Assembly (NCBI GenBank): GCA_964016885.1
Contig: OZ024757.1
Span: 20,934,239 to 20,998,238, forward strand
Source: Eledone cirrhosa
Taxonomy: Eukaryota; Mollusca; Cephalopoda; Octopoda; Eledonidae
Reading direction: 5' to 3'
Length of the DNA: 64,000 nt
Shown: in pieces, positions 20,217-31,937 of the stretch
How positions within the stretch are numbered: position 1 is the first letter of the stretch
Layout of the letters: every line of letters begins with the position of its first letter
The notes under the pieces: model-generated
Seen by the model: only the letters and a program-made list of their open reading frames with translations
Told to the model about the DNA's origin: nothing
Database searches by the model: none
Translations under genes and position numbers: made by a program

Positions 20217-20568
20217 CATCATCATTTTTTTTTTTTTTTTTTTTACGTCTGCTTTTCCCTGCTTGCAAGGGTGGGACGGGAACTGATTCTGGCTTGATTT
20301 CTACAGCTGGATGCCCTTCCTAACACCAACCTCATTTACAGTGAGTGCTGGGTGCTTTTTTTGCCGTGGCACCTCCACGTCCACTTTGTAGTGGAATGAT
20401 ATGGACCCCAGTCCCTATCATCTCATTTCTACAGCTGAGTAAACTGGAGCAATGTGAAATAAAGTGTCTTGCTCAAGGAAACAACACATCACCCGGTCTG
20501 AGAATTGAACTCACAACCTTTCGATTACAAAGCCAATGCTCTAACCACTAAGCTATGTGCCTCCATCA
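20217..20568 (-). mobile_element. SINE family 1, full length
   Basis: Minus strand: head GGAGGCACATAGCTTAGTGG, box B GAGTTCAATTCTCAGACCGG, central domain, one 48-bp module, short-form tail. The (GAT)n end is mostly replaced by poly-T (20226-20246) on the plus strand. (TA)n lies on both sides. Confidence 0.9.
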
Positions 20569-20582
20569 AAGATATATATATA

Positions 20583-21538
20583 TATATGATGATCTAACGC
20601 TCATAGCTGAATCAATGACCGAACTAGAGAAGAAATTCCAAACGTGGAAGCACGGCCTAGAATCAAAAGGCCTTAAAATTAACCTGGCTAAGACTAAAGT
20701 TCTAGTTTGTAGGAAAGAAAATAAGGCGGCAGTCCCATCGGGGAAATGGCCATGCTCAGTGTGTAGGAAAGGCGTAGGTAGAAACTCCATTTTATGTCCC
20801 AAATGCAAAGTATGGGTGCATAAAAGATGTAGTGGGATCACAGGTAAGCTAACTAAGAACATAGATTTTACATGTGGCCGGTGCTCTGGTGCAATAAGTA
20901 GCAGCAAGTGCCCACAAAATACTAGCTCCTTCAACTGCGCAGAGGGTTCTATAGAAATAGTGGACAGCTTCCGTTATCTGGGTGACAAAATCAGCAGTGG
21001 GGGAGGGTGCTCTGAAAGTACAGTAGCTAGAGTCAGAACTGGATGGAAAAAGTTCAGAGAGCTTATACCACTATTAGCCGCTAGAGGGTTCTCCCTAAAA
21101 ATGAAAGGCAGGTTATACGATGCCTGCATACGAACAGCAATGCTGCATGGCAGTGAGACCTGGGCATTGTGTGCAGAGGATATACGCAGACTAGAGAGGA
21201 ACGAAGCTTGCATGCTCCGCTGGATGTGCAATAGTAATATACGTGAACGGCAAAGCATAAACGAACTAAGGAAAAAATTAGAAATAAGAGGGATCAGATG
21301 TTGTTTACTCGAGAGAAGGCTACGTTGGTACGGTCACGTGATGCGCATGAAAGACGACAGCTGTATAACAAAGTGCAGGGCAATAAAGATAGACGGTAGC
21401 CACGGAGTAGGCAGACCCAGAAAAACATGGGACGAGCTGATAAATTCCGACCTCACACGCTTACACCTCTCCAAGACAATGTCACTGGACCGAGACCTTT
21501 GGCGGTACTCAGTAATAGAGAAGACCCGCCTTACCTAA
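20583..21538 (+). CDS. LINE family A ORF2, C-terminal part
   Basis: An open frame of about 318 codons (the frame is open from 20555) starts inside the catalytic box: [10 protein letters not shown] is the YADD region of the intact copy at 49874, with the preceding residues replaced by (TA)n. A C4HC3, PHD-like finger follows (CSVC..C..C.VWVHKRC..C.RC, first Cys at 20753). Next come the C-terminal blocks [37 protein letters not shown] and [11 protein letters not shown]. The frame ends normally at TAA. This part lacks most of the RT palm and cannot be autonomous. It is nearly identical to the protein at 48920-50842, so the insertion is young. Confidence 0.9.
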
Positions 21539-21707
21539 ATACAAAGTAAAAACCTACTACAGTCAGTAGACACCTCTATCAAAACACACCCCCGTCCCAC
21601 CACCTCCACCCCACCCACACCACCCCTTTCAATGTAAAGTTATGTTGGTCCCACAACATCCAGGCCGAAACAAATGAGATCGTGTAGGTGTCACGACAAA
21701 AAACACA

Positions 21708-22055
21708 CAGTCCACGCTGTAAATGTGGCCGTGTAGGCAACACGGTAAAAACCTCCCAGCCCCACACTGTAAATGTGGTTGGTGTTAGGAAGGGCATCCA
21801 GCTGTAGAAAACCCGCCAGACAGTCCACGCTGTAATGTGGCCGTGTAGGCAACACGGTAAAAACCTCCCAGCCCCACACTGTAAATGTGGTTGGTGTTAG
21901 GAAGGGCATCCAACTGTAGAAAACCCGCCAGACAGTCCACGCTGTAATGTGGCCGTGTAGGCAACACGGTAAAAACCTCCCAGCCCCACACTGTAAATGT
22001 GGTTGGTGTTAGGAAGGGCATCCAACTGTAGAAAACCCGCCAGACAGTCCTATGC
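21708..22055. repeat. Triplicated tail module in the LINE 3' UTR
   Basis: Three near-identical ~119-bp copies of ACAGTCCACGCTGTAATGTG...TAGAAAACCCGCCAG. Other family A copies (30416, 35640) carry one. Confidence 0.92.
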
Positions 22056-22156
22056 GAGCAAGACAACCACTCTTGCCTCAAGTGGGAAAACCCCCGTCCA
22101 AACCCATGCAAGCGTGGAACACGGACGCTAAACCTGATGATGATGATGATGATGAT

Positions 22157-22253
22157 ATAAATCCGTAGAACAAATATTTGTTAGTAGCACAGAAGATCCG
22201 ACTCTAAGGTGAAAACAGAAATTGTTTGTTTAAACTTTTAATCTGAGCTAATA

Positions 22254-22302
<49 letters not shown>

Positions 22303-22689
22303 GACATACACATTTATAAATATATACAAACACAGAAGAAACAAACTGCATCAAATGAAATTAAAACCTCTAAAAATAAAACATAGAAATTATTACAAAC
22401 CAAATAATAAATAAAAACAACATAGCAAACATGTATTTAAATGAAACCATATGTAAAAACAAAAATAAAAATTAGTTGTCTGGCAGGTGAGGTGCAAACT
22501 TGTATGAGACCCCTGGCTAAACCCTTCACTGAGGCCCTTATGTCAAACTAATTATAATTTACTAGTGAAAGGGGGAGCCTATATCCTCCCTTGTTTGCTA
22601 CACACTATTCACCTTCTCTCTTTGTACTGAGATTCATTTAGCTATGATATAATATTTTAGTAGAAAAAAAAAAAATGTCCTTTAAAATA
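22157..22689. other. AT-rich sequence, no gene recognised
   Basis: Holds (TA)n at 22255-22291 and A-rich DNA with AAAATAAAAATTAG words. It includes TTATGTCAAACTAATTATAA with no assignable function. Confidence 0.5.
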
Positions 22690-25600
22690 TTGTGAGGAAC
22701 CTAGCTACATCACAGCCAGCTTTCCCCCCACTTTAATCAGGGTATATATTATCTATGATAGCAACAAAAATAATTTGGTGCCTTTTAAATATTATTAGGG
22801 CCTTCCCTCTTTAACGTAGGTATAACATATTAATTATGATAACAATAAATATTTTGGTGCCTTTAAATATTATTAGGGCCTTCCCTCTTTAACGTATTAA
22901 TTATGATAACAATAAATAATTTGGTGCCTTTTAAATATTATTAGGGCCTTCCCTCTTTAACGTAGGTATAACATATTAATTATGATAACAATAAATAATT
23001 TGGTGCCTTTTAAATATTATTAGGGCCTTCCCTCTTTAACGTAGGTATAACATATTAATTATGATAACAATAAATATTTTGGTGCCTTTTAAATATTATT
23101 AGGGCCTTCCCTCTTTAACGTAGGTATAACATATTAATTATGATAACAATAAATATTTTGGTGCCTTTTAAATATTATTAGGGCCTTCCCTCTTTAACGT
23201 AGGTATAACATATTAATTATGATAACAATAAATATTTTGGTGCCTTTTAAATATTATTAGGGCCTTCCCTCTTTAACGTAGGTATAACATATTAATTATG
23301 ATAACAATAAATATTTTGGTGCCTTTTAAATATTATTAGGGCCTTCCCTCTTTAACGTAGGTATAACATATTAATTATGATAACAATAAATATTTTGGTG
23401 CCTTTTAAATATTATTAGGGCCTTCCCTCTTTAACGTAGGTATAACATATTAATTATGATAACAATAAATATTTTGGTGCCTTTTAAATATTATTAGGGC
23501 CTTCCCTCTTTAACGTAGGTATAACATATTAATTATGATAACAATAAATATTTTGGTGCCTTTTAAATATTATTAGGGCCTTCCCTCTTTAACGTAGGTA
23601 TAACATATTAATTATGATAACAATAAATATTTTGGTGCCTTTTAAATATTATTAGGGCCTTCCCTCTTTAACGTAGGTATAACATATTAATTATGATAAC
23701 AATAAATATTTTGGTGCCTTTTAAATATTATTAGGGCCTTCCCTCTTTAACGTAGGTATAACATATTAATTATGATAACAATAAATATTTTGGTGCCTTT
23801 TAAATATTATTAGGGCCTTCCCTCTTTAACGTAGGTATAACATATTAATTATGATAACAATAAATATTTTGGTGCCTTTTAAATATTATTAGGGCCTTCC
23901 CTCTTTAACGTAGGTATAACATATTAATTATGATAACAATAAATAATTTGGTGCCTTTTAAATATTATTAGGGCCTTCCCTCTTTAACGTAGGTATAACA
24001 TTAATTATGATAACAATAAATATTTTGGTGCCTTTTAAATATTATTAGGGCCTTCCCTCTTTAATGTAGGTATAACATATTAATTATGATAACAATAAAT
24101 AATTTGGTGCCTTTTAAATATTATTAGGGCCTTCCCTCTTTAACGTAGGTATAACATATTAATTATGATAACAATAAATAATTTGGTGCCTTTTAAATAT
24201 TATTAGGGCCTTCCCTCTTTAACGTATTAATTATGATAACAATAAATAATTTGGTGCCTTTTAAATATTATTAGGGCCTTCCCTCTTTAACGTAGGTATA
24301 ACATTAATTATGATAACAATAAATATTTTGGTGCCTTTTAAATATTATTAGGGCCTTCCCTCTTTAACGTATTAATTATGATAACAATAAATAATTTGGT
24401 GCCTTTTAAATATTATTAGGGCCTTCCCTCTTTAACGTAGGTATAACATATTAATTATGATAACAATAAATAATTTGGTGCCTTTTAAATATTATTAGGG
24501 CCTTCCCTCTTTAACGTATTAATTATGATAACAATAAATAATTTGGTGCCTTTTAAATATTATTAGGGCCTTCCCTCTTTAACGTAGGTATAACATATTA
24601 ATTATGATAACAATAAATAATTTGGTGCCTTTTAAATATTATTAGGGCCTTCCCTCTTTAACGTAGGTATAACATATTAATTATGATAACAATAAATATT
24701 TTGGTGCCTTTTAAATATTATTAGGGCCTTCCCTCTTTAACGTAGGTATAACATATTAATTATGATAACAATAAATATTTTGGTGCCTTTTAAATATTAT
24801 TAGGGCCTTCCCTCTTTAACGTAGGTATAACATATTAATTATGATAACAATAAATATTTTGGTGCCTTTTAAATATTATTAGGGCCTTCCCTCTTTAACG
24901 TAGGTATAACATATTAATTATGATAACAATAAATATTTTGGTGCCTTTTAAATATTATTAGGGCCTTCCCTCTTTAACGTAGGTATAACATATTAATTAT
25001 GATAACAATAAATATTTTGGTGCCTTTTAAATATTATTAGGGCCTTCCCTCTTTAACGTAGGTATAACATATTAATTATGATAACAATAAATATTTTGGT
25101 GCCTTTTAAATATTATTAGGGCCTTCCCTCTTTAACGTAGGTATAACATATTAATTATGATAACAATAAATATTTTGGTGCCTTTTAAATATTATTAGGG
25201 CCTTCCCTCTTTAACGTAGGTATAACATATTAATTATGATAACAATAAATATTTTGGTGCCTTTTAAATATTATTAGGGCCTTCCCTCTTTAACGTAGGT
25301 ATAACATATTAATTATGATAACAATAAATATTTTGGTGCCTTTTAAATATTATTAGGGCCTTCCCTCTTTAACGTAGGTATAACATATTAATTATGATAA
25401 CAATAAATATTTTGGTGCCTTTTAAATATTATTAGGGCCTTCCCTCTTTAACGTAGGTATAACATATTAATTATGATAACAATAAATATTTTGGTGCCTT
25501 TTAAATATTATTAGGGCCTTCCCTCTTTAACGTAGGTATAACATTAATTATGATAACAATAAATAATTTGGTGCCTTTTAAATATTATTAGGGCCTTCCC

Positions 25601-27290
25601 TCTTTAACGTATTAATTATGATAACAATAAATAATTTGGTGCCTTTTAAATATTATTAGGGCCTTCCCTCTTTAACGTAGGTATAACATTAATTATGATA
25701 ACAATAAATATTTTGGTGCCTTTTAAATATTATTAGGGCCTTCCCTCATTAACGTATTAATTATGATAACAATAAATAATTTGGTGCCTTTTAAATATTA
25801 TTAGGGCCTTCCCTCTTTAACGTAGGTATAACATATTAATTATGATAACAATAAATAATTTGGTGCCTTTTAAATATTATTAGGGCCTTCCCTCTTTAAC
25901 GTATTAATTATGATAACAATAAATAATTTGGTGCCTTTTAAATATTATTAGGGCCTTCCCTCTTTAACGTAGGTATAACATTAATTATGATAACAATAAA
26001 TATTTTGGTGCCTTTTAAATATTATTAGGGCCTTCCCTCTTTAACGTATTAATTATGATAACAATAAATATTTTGGTGCCTTTTAAATATTATTAGGGCC
26101 TTCCCTCTTTAACGTATTAATTATGATAACAATAAATAATTTGGTGCCTTTTAAATATTATTAGGGCCTTCCCTCTTTAACGTATTAATTATGATAACAA
26201 TAAATAATTTGGTGCCTTTTAAATATTATTAGGGCCTTCCCTCTTTAACGTATTAATTATGATAACAATAAATAATTTGGTGCCTTTTAAATATTATTAG
26301 GGCCTTCCCTCTTTAACGTATTAATTATGATAACAATAAATAATTTGGTGCCTTTTAAATATTATTAGGGCCTTCCCTCTTTAACGTATTAATTATGATA
26401 ACAATAAATAATTTGGTGCCTTTTAAATATTATTAGGGCCTTCCCTCTTTAACGTATTAATTATGATAACAATAAATAATTTGGTGCCTTTTAAATATTA
26501 TTAGGGCCTTCCCTCTTTAACGTAGGTATAACATATTAATTATGATAACAATAAATAATTTGGTGCCTTTTAAATATTATTAGGGCCTTCCCTCTTTAAC
26601 GTAGGTATAACATATTAATTATGATAACAATAAATATTTTGGTGCCTTTTAAATATTATTAGGGCCTTCCCTCTTTAACGTATTAATTATGATAACAATA
26701 AATATTTTGGTGCCTTTTAAATATTATTAGGGCCTTCCCTCTTTAACGTAGGTATAACATATTAATTATGATAACAATAAATAATTTGGTGCCTTTTAAA
26801 TATTATTAGGGCCTTCCCTCTTTAACGTAGGTATAACATTAATTATGATAACAATAAATATTTTGGTGCCTTTTAAATATTATTAGGGTCCTAGCTATAT
26901 CACAGCCAGCTTTTCCTCTTTAACTTAGGTATAATATATTATTTATGATAGCAACAAATAATTTGGTGCCCTTTAAATATTATTAGGGCCCTAGCTACTT
27001 AACAGTCAGCCTTTCCCACTTTATTCTAGATATATTATATTACCTATGATAGCAACAACATAAATTTGGTGCCCTTTAAATATTGTGAGAGCCCTGGTTA
27101 CATCACAGTCAGTCTTCCCTTCTTTAACCTAAGTATAATATGTTATTTATGATACCAACAAAATTAATTAAAGGCCCTCGGCTTCAGCATAGTAGGCTTC
27201 CCCCAACTTTAACCTAGCTATAATATGTTATATATGATAGCATCAAAATTAACTAAGGGCCCTTGGCCCCAGTGTAGCCACCCTCCCACT
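22690..27290. repeat. Major satellite, 79/77/68-bp units with ~98-bp ancestral edges
   Basis: Over fifty tandem units of TTGGTGCCTTTTAAATATTA-TTAGGGCCTTCCCTCTTTAA fill 22797-26885. Three length classes differ at one place: AACGTAGGTATAACATATTAA (79 bp), loss of 2 bp (77 bp) and loss of 11 bp (68 bp). A second marker is AATATTTTGG versus AATAATTTGG. The edge units (22690-22800 and 26886-27290) are longer, more diverged and keep a CTAGCTACATCACAGCCAGC segment absent from the core. No long frame is open in this block. Confidence 0.96.
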
Positions 27291-27539
27291 AAATTTAATC
27301 CAATGCCATGCTCCAGAGTATCTTAGTTTTTTTCTTTCCACTCTGGTGATTCTGTGAATGAATTCTCTTATGACAGATCTAAATGGAGAGGTTAATAGCT
27401 GAAAGGTTTGAGGTTAATAGAATTATCTCTAACTTCACTTTATCTCCTCCTTCACCTTCTTCCTTTAACTTGACACTTCATCTACCTACAAATTGCTGTC
27501 TGATTTTTTAGCCCCCAAATTCTCTCCCTACATATTTAT

Positions 27540-27732
27540 CTACCTACCTACCTACCTCTTTGTCTGTCTCTCTCTCTCTATCTATCTATCTACCTATCTA
27601 CCTACCTACCTACCTACCTACCTACCTACCCCTTTGTCTGTCTCTCTATCCATCTATCTATCTATCTACCTATCTCTTTGTCTGTCTCTCTATCCATCTA
27701 TCTATCTATCTACCTACCTCTTTGTCTGTCTC

Positions 27733-27769
<37 letters not shown>

Positions 27770-27810
27770 TTATCTCTCAATCTATCTATCTATTTATCTA
27801 GCTATCTATC
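27540..27810. repeat. (TCTA)n/(CTAC)n tetranucleotide array
   Basis: TCTA and CTAC tetramers interrupted by CTCTTTGTCTGTCTCTC, which recurs at a spacing of about 50-60 bp. The Ser-Ile-Tyr-Leu frames are shadows. Confidence 0.93.
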
Positions 27811-27819
27811 CAGAGGTTA

Positions 27820-28240
27820 TATGGTGGTCGAGGTTAAAAGGGCTGAGGTCAGACACCTTTCTCTCCGGCGAGCAACTGATTCGTTTTTTTCAAATATCAT
27901 TTCGGAAGAGGAATCAGGATGGAGAGAGAGGTGCTGTACCCCAGCAAATTTTATAAAAGGTGGGTGAATGTGCCAAAGATGGCCCGAGTGGTTGGGCCTT
28001 CTCTCTATATAAGCCTGTAGGTTGAGGAAAAAGAGAAAGAGAGAAAGGGAGTACTCACTCTTGGTGCTCCTGGAGATGAGGGTTGTACATTTTCTCGGGG
28101 TGAGTACAACCCCAGTGTAACGGGATTTCAATTGTTATTTGTTATTTTATTAATAGTTTTATTTTCATATACCTGTATGTAAACTCCTCATTTGTATTTG
28201 TCCCCTTCTTTTGTGCCCTTGTGGCTAATAAAGAAATTTA
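27820..28240 (+). repeat. Dispersed repeat with TATA and poly(A) signals, possible solo LTR
   Basis: A TATA-like CTATATAAGCC lies at 28003-28013 and GCTAATAAAGAAA at 28222-28234. The last ~80 bp (ATTTGTCCCCTTCTTTTGTG) recur reversed at 43140-43225. A promoter-like box followed ~220 bp later by a poly(A) signal fits an LTR. However, I see no clear TG...CA ends or target duplication. Confidence 0.4.
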
Positions 28241-28302
28241 TCTATTCATCTGTCTATCATTTTATCTATCTATCAACCTATCTATCTACCTGATATTATA
28301 TT

Positions 28303-28424
28303 TGGGTGGCAAATCCCGCCGAGGTTGACTTTGCCTTTCATCCTTACGGGGTCGATAAAATAAAGTACCAGTAATGCACTGGGGATAATTACTGGCCTTG
28401 TGCCAAAAGTAGAAACAATTATAT
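28303..28424 (+). mobile_element. SINE family 2, 5'-truncated
   Basis: AAATCCCGCCGAGGTTGACT through GGGGTCGATAAAATAAAGTA to AGTAGAAACAATTATATT. Directly followed by a second copy. Confidence 0.85.
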
Positions 28425-28426
28425 TT

Positions 28427-28622
28427 GGGTGGATTGGCAGTATCAGTAGAGAGTCGGACACCGTGCTTTGATGCATAGAGTTATGGTCCTTTATGTTCTG
28501 AGCTCAAATCCTGCCGAGGTTAACTTTGCCTTTCATCCTTACGGGGTCGATAAAATAAAGTACCTGTAATGTACTGGGATAATTACTGGCCTTGTGCCAA
28601 AAGTAGAAAGAATTATATTTAT
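28427..28622 (+). mobile_element. SINE family 2, full length
   Basis: Head GGTGGATTGGCAGTATCAGT, box B-like GAGCTCAAATCC, core and AATTATATTTATCTA end. The two copies share the AATTATATTTGGGTGG junction, so they arose by tandem duplication. Confidence 0.87.
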
Positions 28623-28709
28623 CTAATCTATCTAGCTACCTATCTGTCTATCTCATTGTTTGTCAATCTATTTTCCTATCTATCTGTTGCCTGATTGTCA
28701 TTCTCTCTG

Positions 28710-28830
<121 letters not shown>

Positions 28831-28916
28831 CAGCCTACATACATACTTAGCTATCTATTTACCTATCTATCTACCTAAATACATACATAAGTATGTATTT
28901 AGGTAGATGGATAGAC

Positions 28917-29201
28917 ACCACACCACACCACACCACACCACACCACACCCCCCGCCCCGCCCCGCGCCACACGCCACGCCACGCCACCCCACCCCACCCC
29001 ACACCACACTACACTACACTACACTACACTACACTACACTACACTACACCACACCACACCACACCACACCACACCACACTACACTACACTACACTACCCT
29101 ACCCTACCCTACCCTACCCTACCCTACACTACACTACACCACACTACCCTACCCTACCCTACCCTACACTACACTACACTACACTACACTACACTACACT
29201 A
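28917..29201. repeat. CCACA/CTACA/CCCTA pentanucleotide array
   Basis: Pentamers in homogeneous blocks: ACACC, then GCCCC/CGCCA variants, ACACT, ACACC, ACACT, and two pure CCCTA blocks (about 29095-29125 and 29143-29165). It is the reverse-complement family of the array at 17400-17975. Confidence 0.93.
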
Positions 29202-29224
29202 TGTATGTATTTATGTATGTATGC

Positions 29225-29232
29225 ATGTGCAG

Positions 29233-29290
<58 letters not shown>
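29225..29290. repeat. (TA)n microsatellite
   Basis: About 27 TA units after an ATGTATGTATGCATG run. Confidence 0.93.
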
Positions 29291-29293
<3 letters not shown>

Positions 29294-29407
29294 TTGTTTT
29301 TTTCTCGTTGCTTTGGTCCTTGTGGTTGGCTCACCGGCCGCAGTCTTCAATTAGTCAAGCTGTCTAAACGTAATGTTATTACTCTAAGGTAAAACTACCT
29401 CATTGAG

Positions 29408-29515
29408 TGCTTAGCTGCACATTCCGGATTGCATTCATTAGCTTAGCTGCACATTCCGGATTGCATTCATTAGCTTAGCTGCACATTCCGGATTGCATTC
29501 ATTAGCTTAGCTGCA
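29408..29515. repeat. 32-bp tandem repeat, about 3.5 copies
   Basis: GCTTAGCTGCACATTCCGGA-TTGCATTCATTA repeated without substitutions, so it is a recent expansion. Confidence 0.93.
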
Positions 29516-29546
29516 GCCAGAGCTTCGATTATGCTGAACTTCCATT

Positions 29547-29547
<1 letters not shown>

Positions 29548-29602
<55 letters not shown>

Positions 29603-29635
29603 AATACATAAACGGAGAAAGCTAATAGCGATATA

Positions 29636-29682
<47 letters not shown>
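29548..29682. repeat. Two (TA)n runs
   Basis: (TA)n at 29548-29593 and 29637-29682, separated by about 43 bp of unique DNA. The second abuts a SINE tail. Confidence 0.92.
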
Positions 29683-29684
<2 letters not shown>

Positions 29685-30031
29685 TCATCATCATCATCAT
29701 TTCATTTTACGTCCGCTTTTTCCCTGCTTGCAAGGGTGGGACGGGAGCTGATTCTGTCTTGATTTCTACAGCTGGATGCCCTTCCTAACACCAACCTCAT
29801 TTTACAGTGAGTGCTGGGTGCTTTTTTGCTGTGGCACCTCCACGACCACTTTACAGTGGAATGATAGGGACCCCAGTCCCTATCATCTCATTTCTACAGC
29901 TGAGTAAACTGGAGCAATGTGAAATAAAGTGTCTTGCTCAAGGAAACAACACATCACCCAGTCTGAGAATTGAACTCACAACCTTTCGATTGCAAGGCCA
30001 ATGCTCTAACCACTAAGCCATGTGCCTCCAT
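29683..30031 (-). mobile_element. SINE family 1, full length
   Basis: Minus strand: head GGAGGCACATGGCTTAGTGG (box A inside), box B GAGTTCAATTCTCAGACTGG, central domain, one module, short-form tail, (GAT)6. (TA)n flanks both ends. Confidence 0.92.
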
Positions 30032-30041
30032 ATATATATAT

Positions 30042-30262
30042 TTACTCAGCTGTAGAAATGAGATGATAGGGACTGGGGTCCCTAACATTCCACTGTAAAG
30101 TGGTCGTGTAGGCGCCATGGAAAAAAAGCACCCAGCACTCACTGTAAATGAGGTTGGTGTTAGGAAGGGCATACAGCTGTAGAAATCAAGCCAGTGTCAG
30201 TTCTCGTCCCACCCTTGCAAGCAGGGAAAAGCAGACGTAAAATAAAATGATGATGAAATGAT
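30042..30262 (+). mobile_element. SINE family 1, 5'-truncated, inverted partner
   Basis: Starts at TTTACTCAGCTGTAGAAATG in the central domain and runs through one module to the short-form tail and (GAT)n. With the minus copy just upstream it forms an inverted pair only ~10 bp of (TA)n apart, so a transcript could fold into about 200 bp of duplex. Confidence 0.9.
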
Positions 30263-30355
30263 GAAGGAAGAGTGGTAAGGAATCATATATATATATACTC
30301 TGTTTCCAGAAATAGCCGGCAAAACGGCTCGAGCTCTGCTGTCGGGGTCTTGAAC
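30263..30355. repeat. Foldback E family remnant
   Basis: GAAGGAAGAGTGGTAAGGAA matches the outer flank of foldback E (15077), then (TA)n, then CCAGAAATAGCCGGCAAAAC and GTCGGGGTCTTGAAC match its right arm. Most of the element is deleted. Confidence 0.7.
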
Positions 30356-30359
30356 ATTT

Positions 30360-30362
30360 TCC

Positions 30363-30419
<57 letters not shown>

Positions 30420-30706
30420 TGGTACCACAACATCCAGTCCGAAACAAAAGAGGTCGTGTAGGTGTCACGACAAAAAACAAACACACAGTCCACGCTGTAA
30501 TGTGGCCGTGTAGGTAACATGGTAAAAACCTCCCAGTCCACACTGTAAACGTGGTTGGTGTTAGGAAGGGCATCCAGCCGTAGAAAACCCACCAGACAGT
30601 CCTATGCAAGCAAGACAACCACTCTTGCCTGAAGTGGGGAAAACTCCCGTCCAAACCCATGCCAGCGTGGAAGATGGACGTTAAACGATGATGATGATGA
30701 TGATGA
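30360..30706 (+). mobile_element. (TA)n plus LINE family A 3' UTR and tail
   Basis: (TA)n 30362-30415, then GTGTTGGTACCACAACATCC, one ~119-bp tail module, the AAGACAACCACTCTTGCCTG block and GCGTGGAAGATGGACGTTAA with (GAT)n. It is a very short 5'-truncated LINE copy. Confidence 0.9.
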
Positions 30707-31030
30707 TATATGACATGAAGTAATGATTGAGTGAATTACTCATTTGAAGTAAACTCACTTTCAAATAGTCACTTTCTACCTCCATTCAAAATACTTTTGT
30801 CTGACTGATACACTAAATTCACATCACATGTAAACTGTCTGTGTACAATTGCTTCAGAAGAGAATTACAATACTACAATGTTGAACTAATATATCTTCCC
30901 AACGTTTATTAAATATGAGAAGTTACAAATATTACACACTGAACTTCATAAATTGCTCTGCATCTATAATTTTATTTTGACAATAGAGATGTGTTATGAG
31001 ACAACACTATTGGTTTCTACTAAGTAATGC
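30707..31030. other. AT-rich sequence, no gene recognised
   Basis: No element or coding signal that I can name. Confidence 0.5.
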
Positions 31031-31035
31031 GGATG

Positions 31036-31607
31036 TGGTGGCATGTGGCCTAGTGGAAAGTGTGTTGGACTTATGATCATAATGAATTCCATGTGTCTAA
31101 CACACGTGGACATGCCTACTAAGTCAGAAAACAGCACAGCTCCCATGACTTTCGGAAACATTTTTTCACGCCCGCCCAGAGTTGCTGAAGCATGGAACAA
31201 ACTACCTGCATCAGTTGTTAGCTGCTGGGACACTGCGTCCTTCAAAACCTCTGAGCTTCCTGATATTCCCCCTCATACACTGTTCATTTTCCTGACATTT
31301 GTACATTATTCTATGTATTATACATGCATCTTTGATGAGTTGTAGTGCACCTGAGCACTGTACACAATAATTTAATTATATCATAATGTTGTAGGTTGAT
31401 TCCTGGACTGGGTTGTGTGTTGTGTTCTTGAGCAAGACACTTCATTTCCTGTTGCTACTCAGCTGAAAATGAGTACCAGCAATATTTGGGGGTTTAACCC
31501 TGTAATGGACTGGTGTCCTGTCCAAGGGGAAGTCTTGTTCTCTCAGTCACTTAATGCCACAGAAACCAGGATAAGCACCAACCTGAGGAGCCTTGGTAAA
31601 TGAGGAT
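31036..31607 (+). mobile_element. SINE family 3, split by a LINE insertion
   Basis: The head (GTGGCCTAGTGGAAAGTGTG, box A) ends at about 31084. The body resumes at about 31380 with GTTGATTCCTGGACTGGGTT, the TTGAGCAAGACACTTCATTT domain and GTCCTGTCCAAGGGGAAGTC. The gap is the nested LINE end. Confidence 0.85.
31085..31379 (+). mobile_element. Nested LINE 3' end (CR1/L2-like C terminus)
   Basis: The insert encodes TFGNIFSRPPRVAEAWNKLP-ASVV...SFKTS, the R..N.WN.LP..VV....FK motif typical of the C terminus of CR1/L2/Jockey-type LINE ORF2 proteins. It is flanked by a 9-bp direct repeat ATCATAATG (31076-31084 and 31380-31388). The tail is AT-rich (CACAATAATTTAATTAT). 5' truncation leaves only ~295 bp. 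Stops follow within about 40 codons, and the reading frame enters from the SINE by chance. Confidence 0.85.
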
Positions 31608-31609
31608 AC

Positions 31610-31833
31610 AGCATGGCCAAATGGTTAAGAAATTAATTTTGTAATTATTTAGTCCCAGGTTCAATCTTGGGCAAATGCCATTTACCATAGCCTCATGTCA
31701 ATCTAAATCTTGTGGTGGAATACTTAGGCCATGTACAGAGCACACAATGCATCACCCAGACTGGAAATTGAACTCACAACCTCATGATTAGAAGCCCAAA
31801 GTTCTAGCCACTAAACCATGCACAATGATCAAG
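31610..31833. mobile_element. Two tRNA-like SINE heads, opposed
   Basis: The plus strand at about 31612-31680 has box A-like TGGCCAAATGG and box B-like GGTTCAATCTTGG. The minus strand at 31752-31833 has TGGTTTAGTGGCTAGAACTT and GAGTTCAATTTCCAGTCTGG, a family 1/3 head. The bodies of both are missing or diverged. Confidence 0.6.
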
Positions 31834-31937
31834 AATTTAGAGGGATTGATTAATGTAACCAACTTTCTTCTTATTAAGTTGGGGTTTGCAGCATAACTTA
31901 AGAAAGGTTCTTATGTAAAATTATGATTTTAGATAAA

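Larger units (their letters stand above)
20583..22156 (+). mobile_element. LINE family A, 5'-truncated insertion
   Basis: Contains the ORF2 C terminus, a C-rich 3' UTR start (CCCACCACCTCCACCCCACC), the GTTATGTTGGTCCCACAACA block, three copies of a ~119-bp tail module and the ending GCGTGGAACACGGACGCTAA plus (GAT)n. The 5' junction is in (TA)n right after a SINE. Confidence 0.9.

Noticed and set aside
29095..29165. (CCCTA)n as an interstitial telomere
   Set aside because: The unit is five bases and grades into CTACA/CCACA pentamers; known animal telomere repeats of this type are six bases (CCCTAA).
28893..29392. 153-161-codon frames through the pentamer array
   Set aside because: Two overlapping frames read the same repeat and then (TA)n; there is no independent coding signal.
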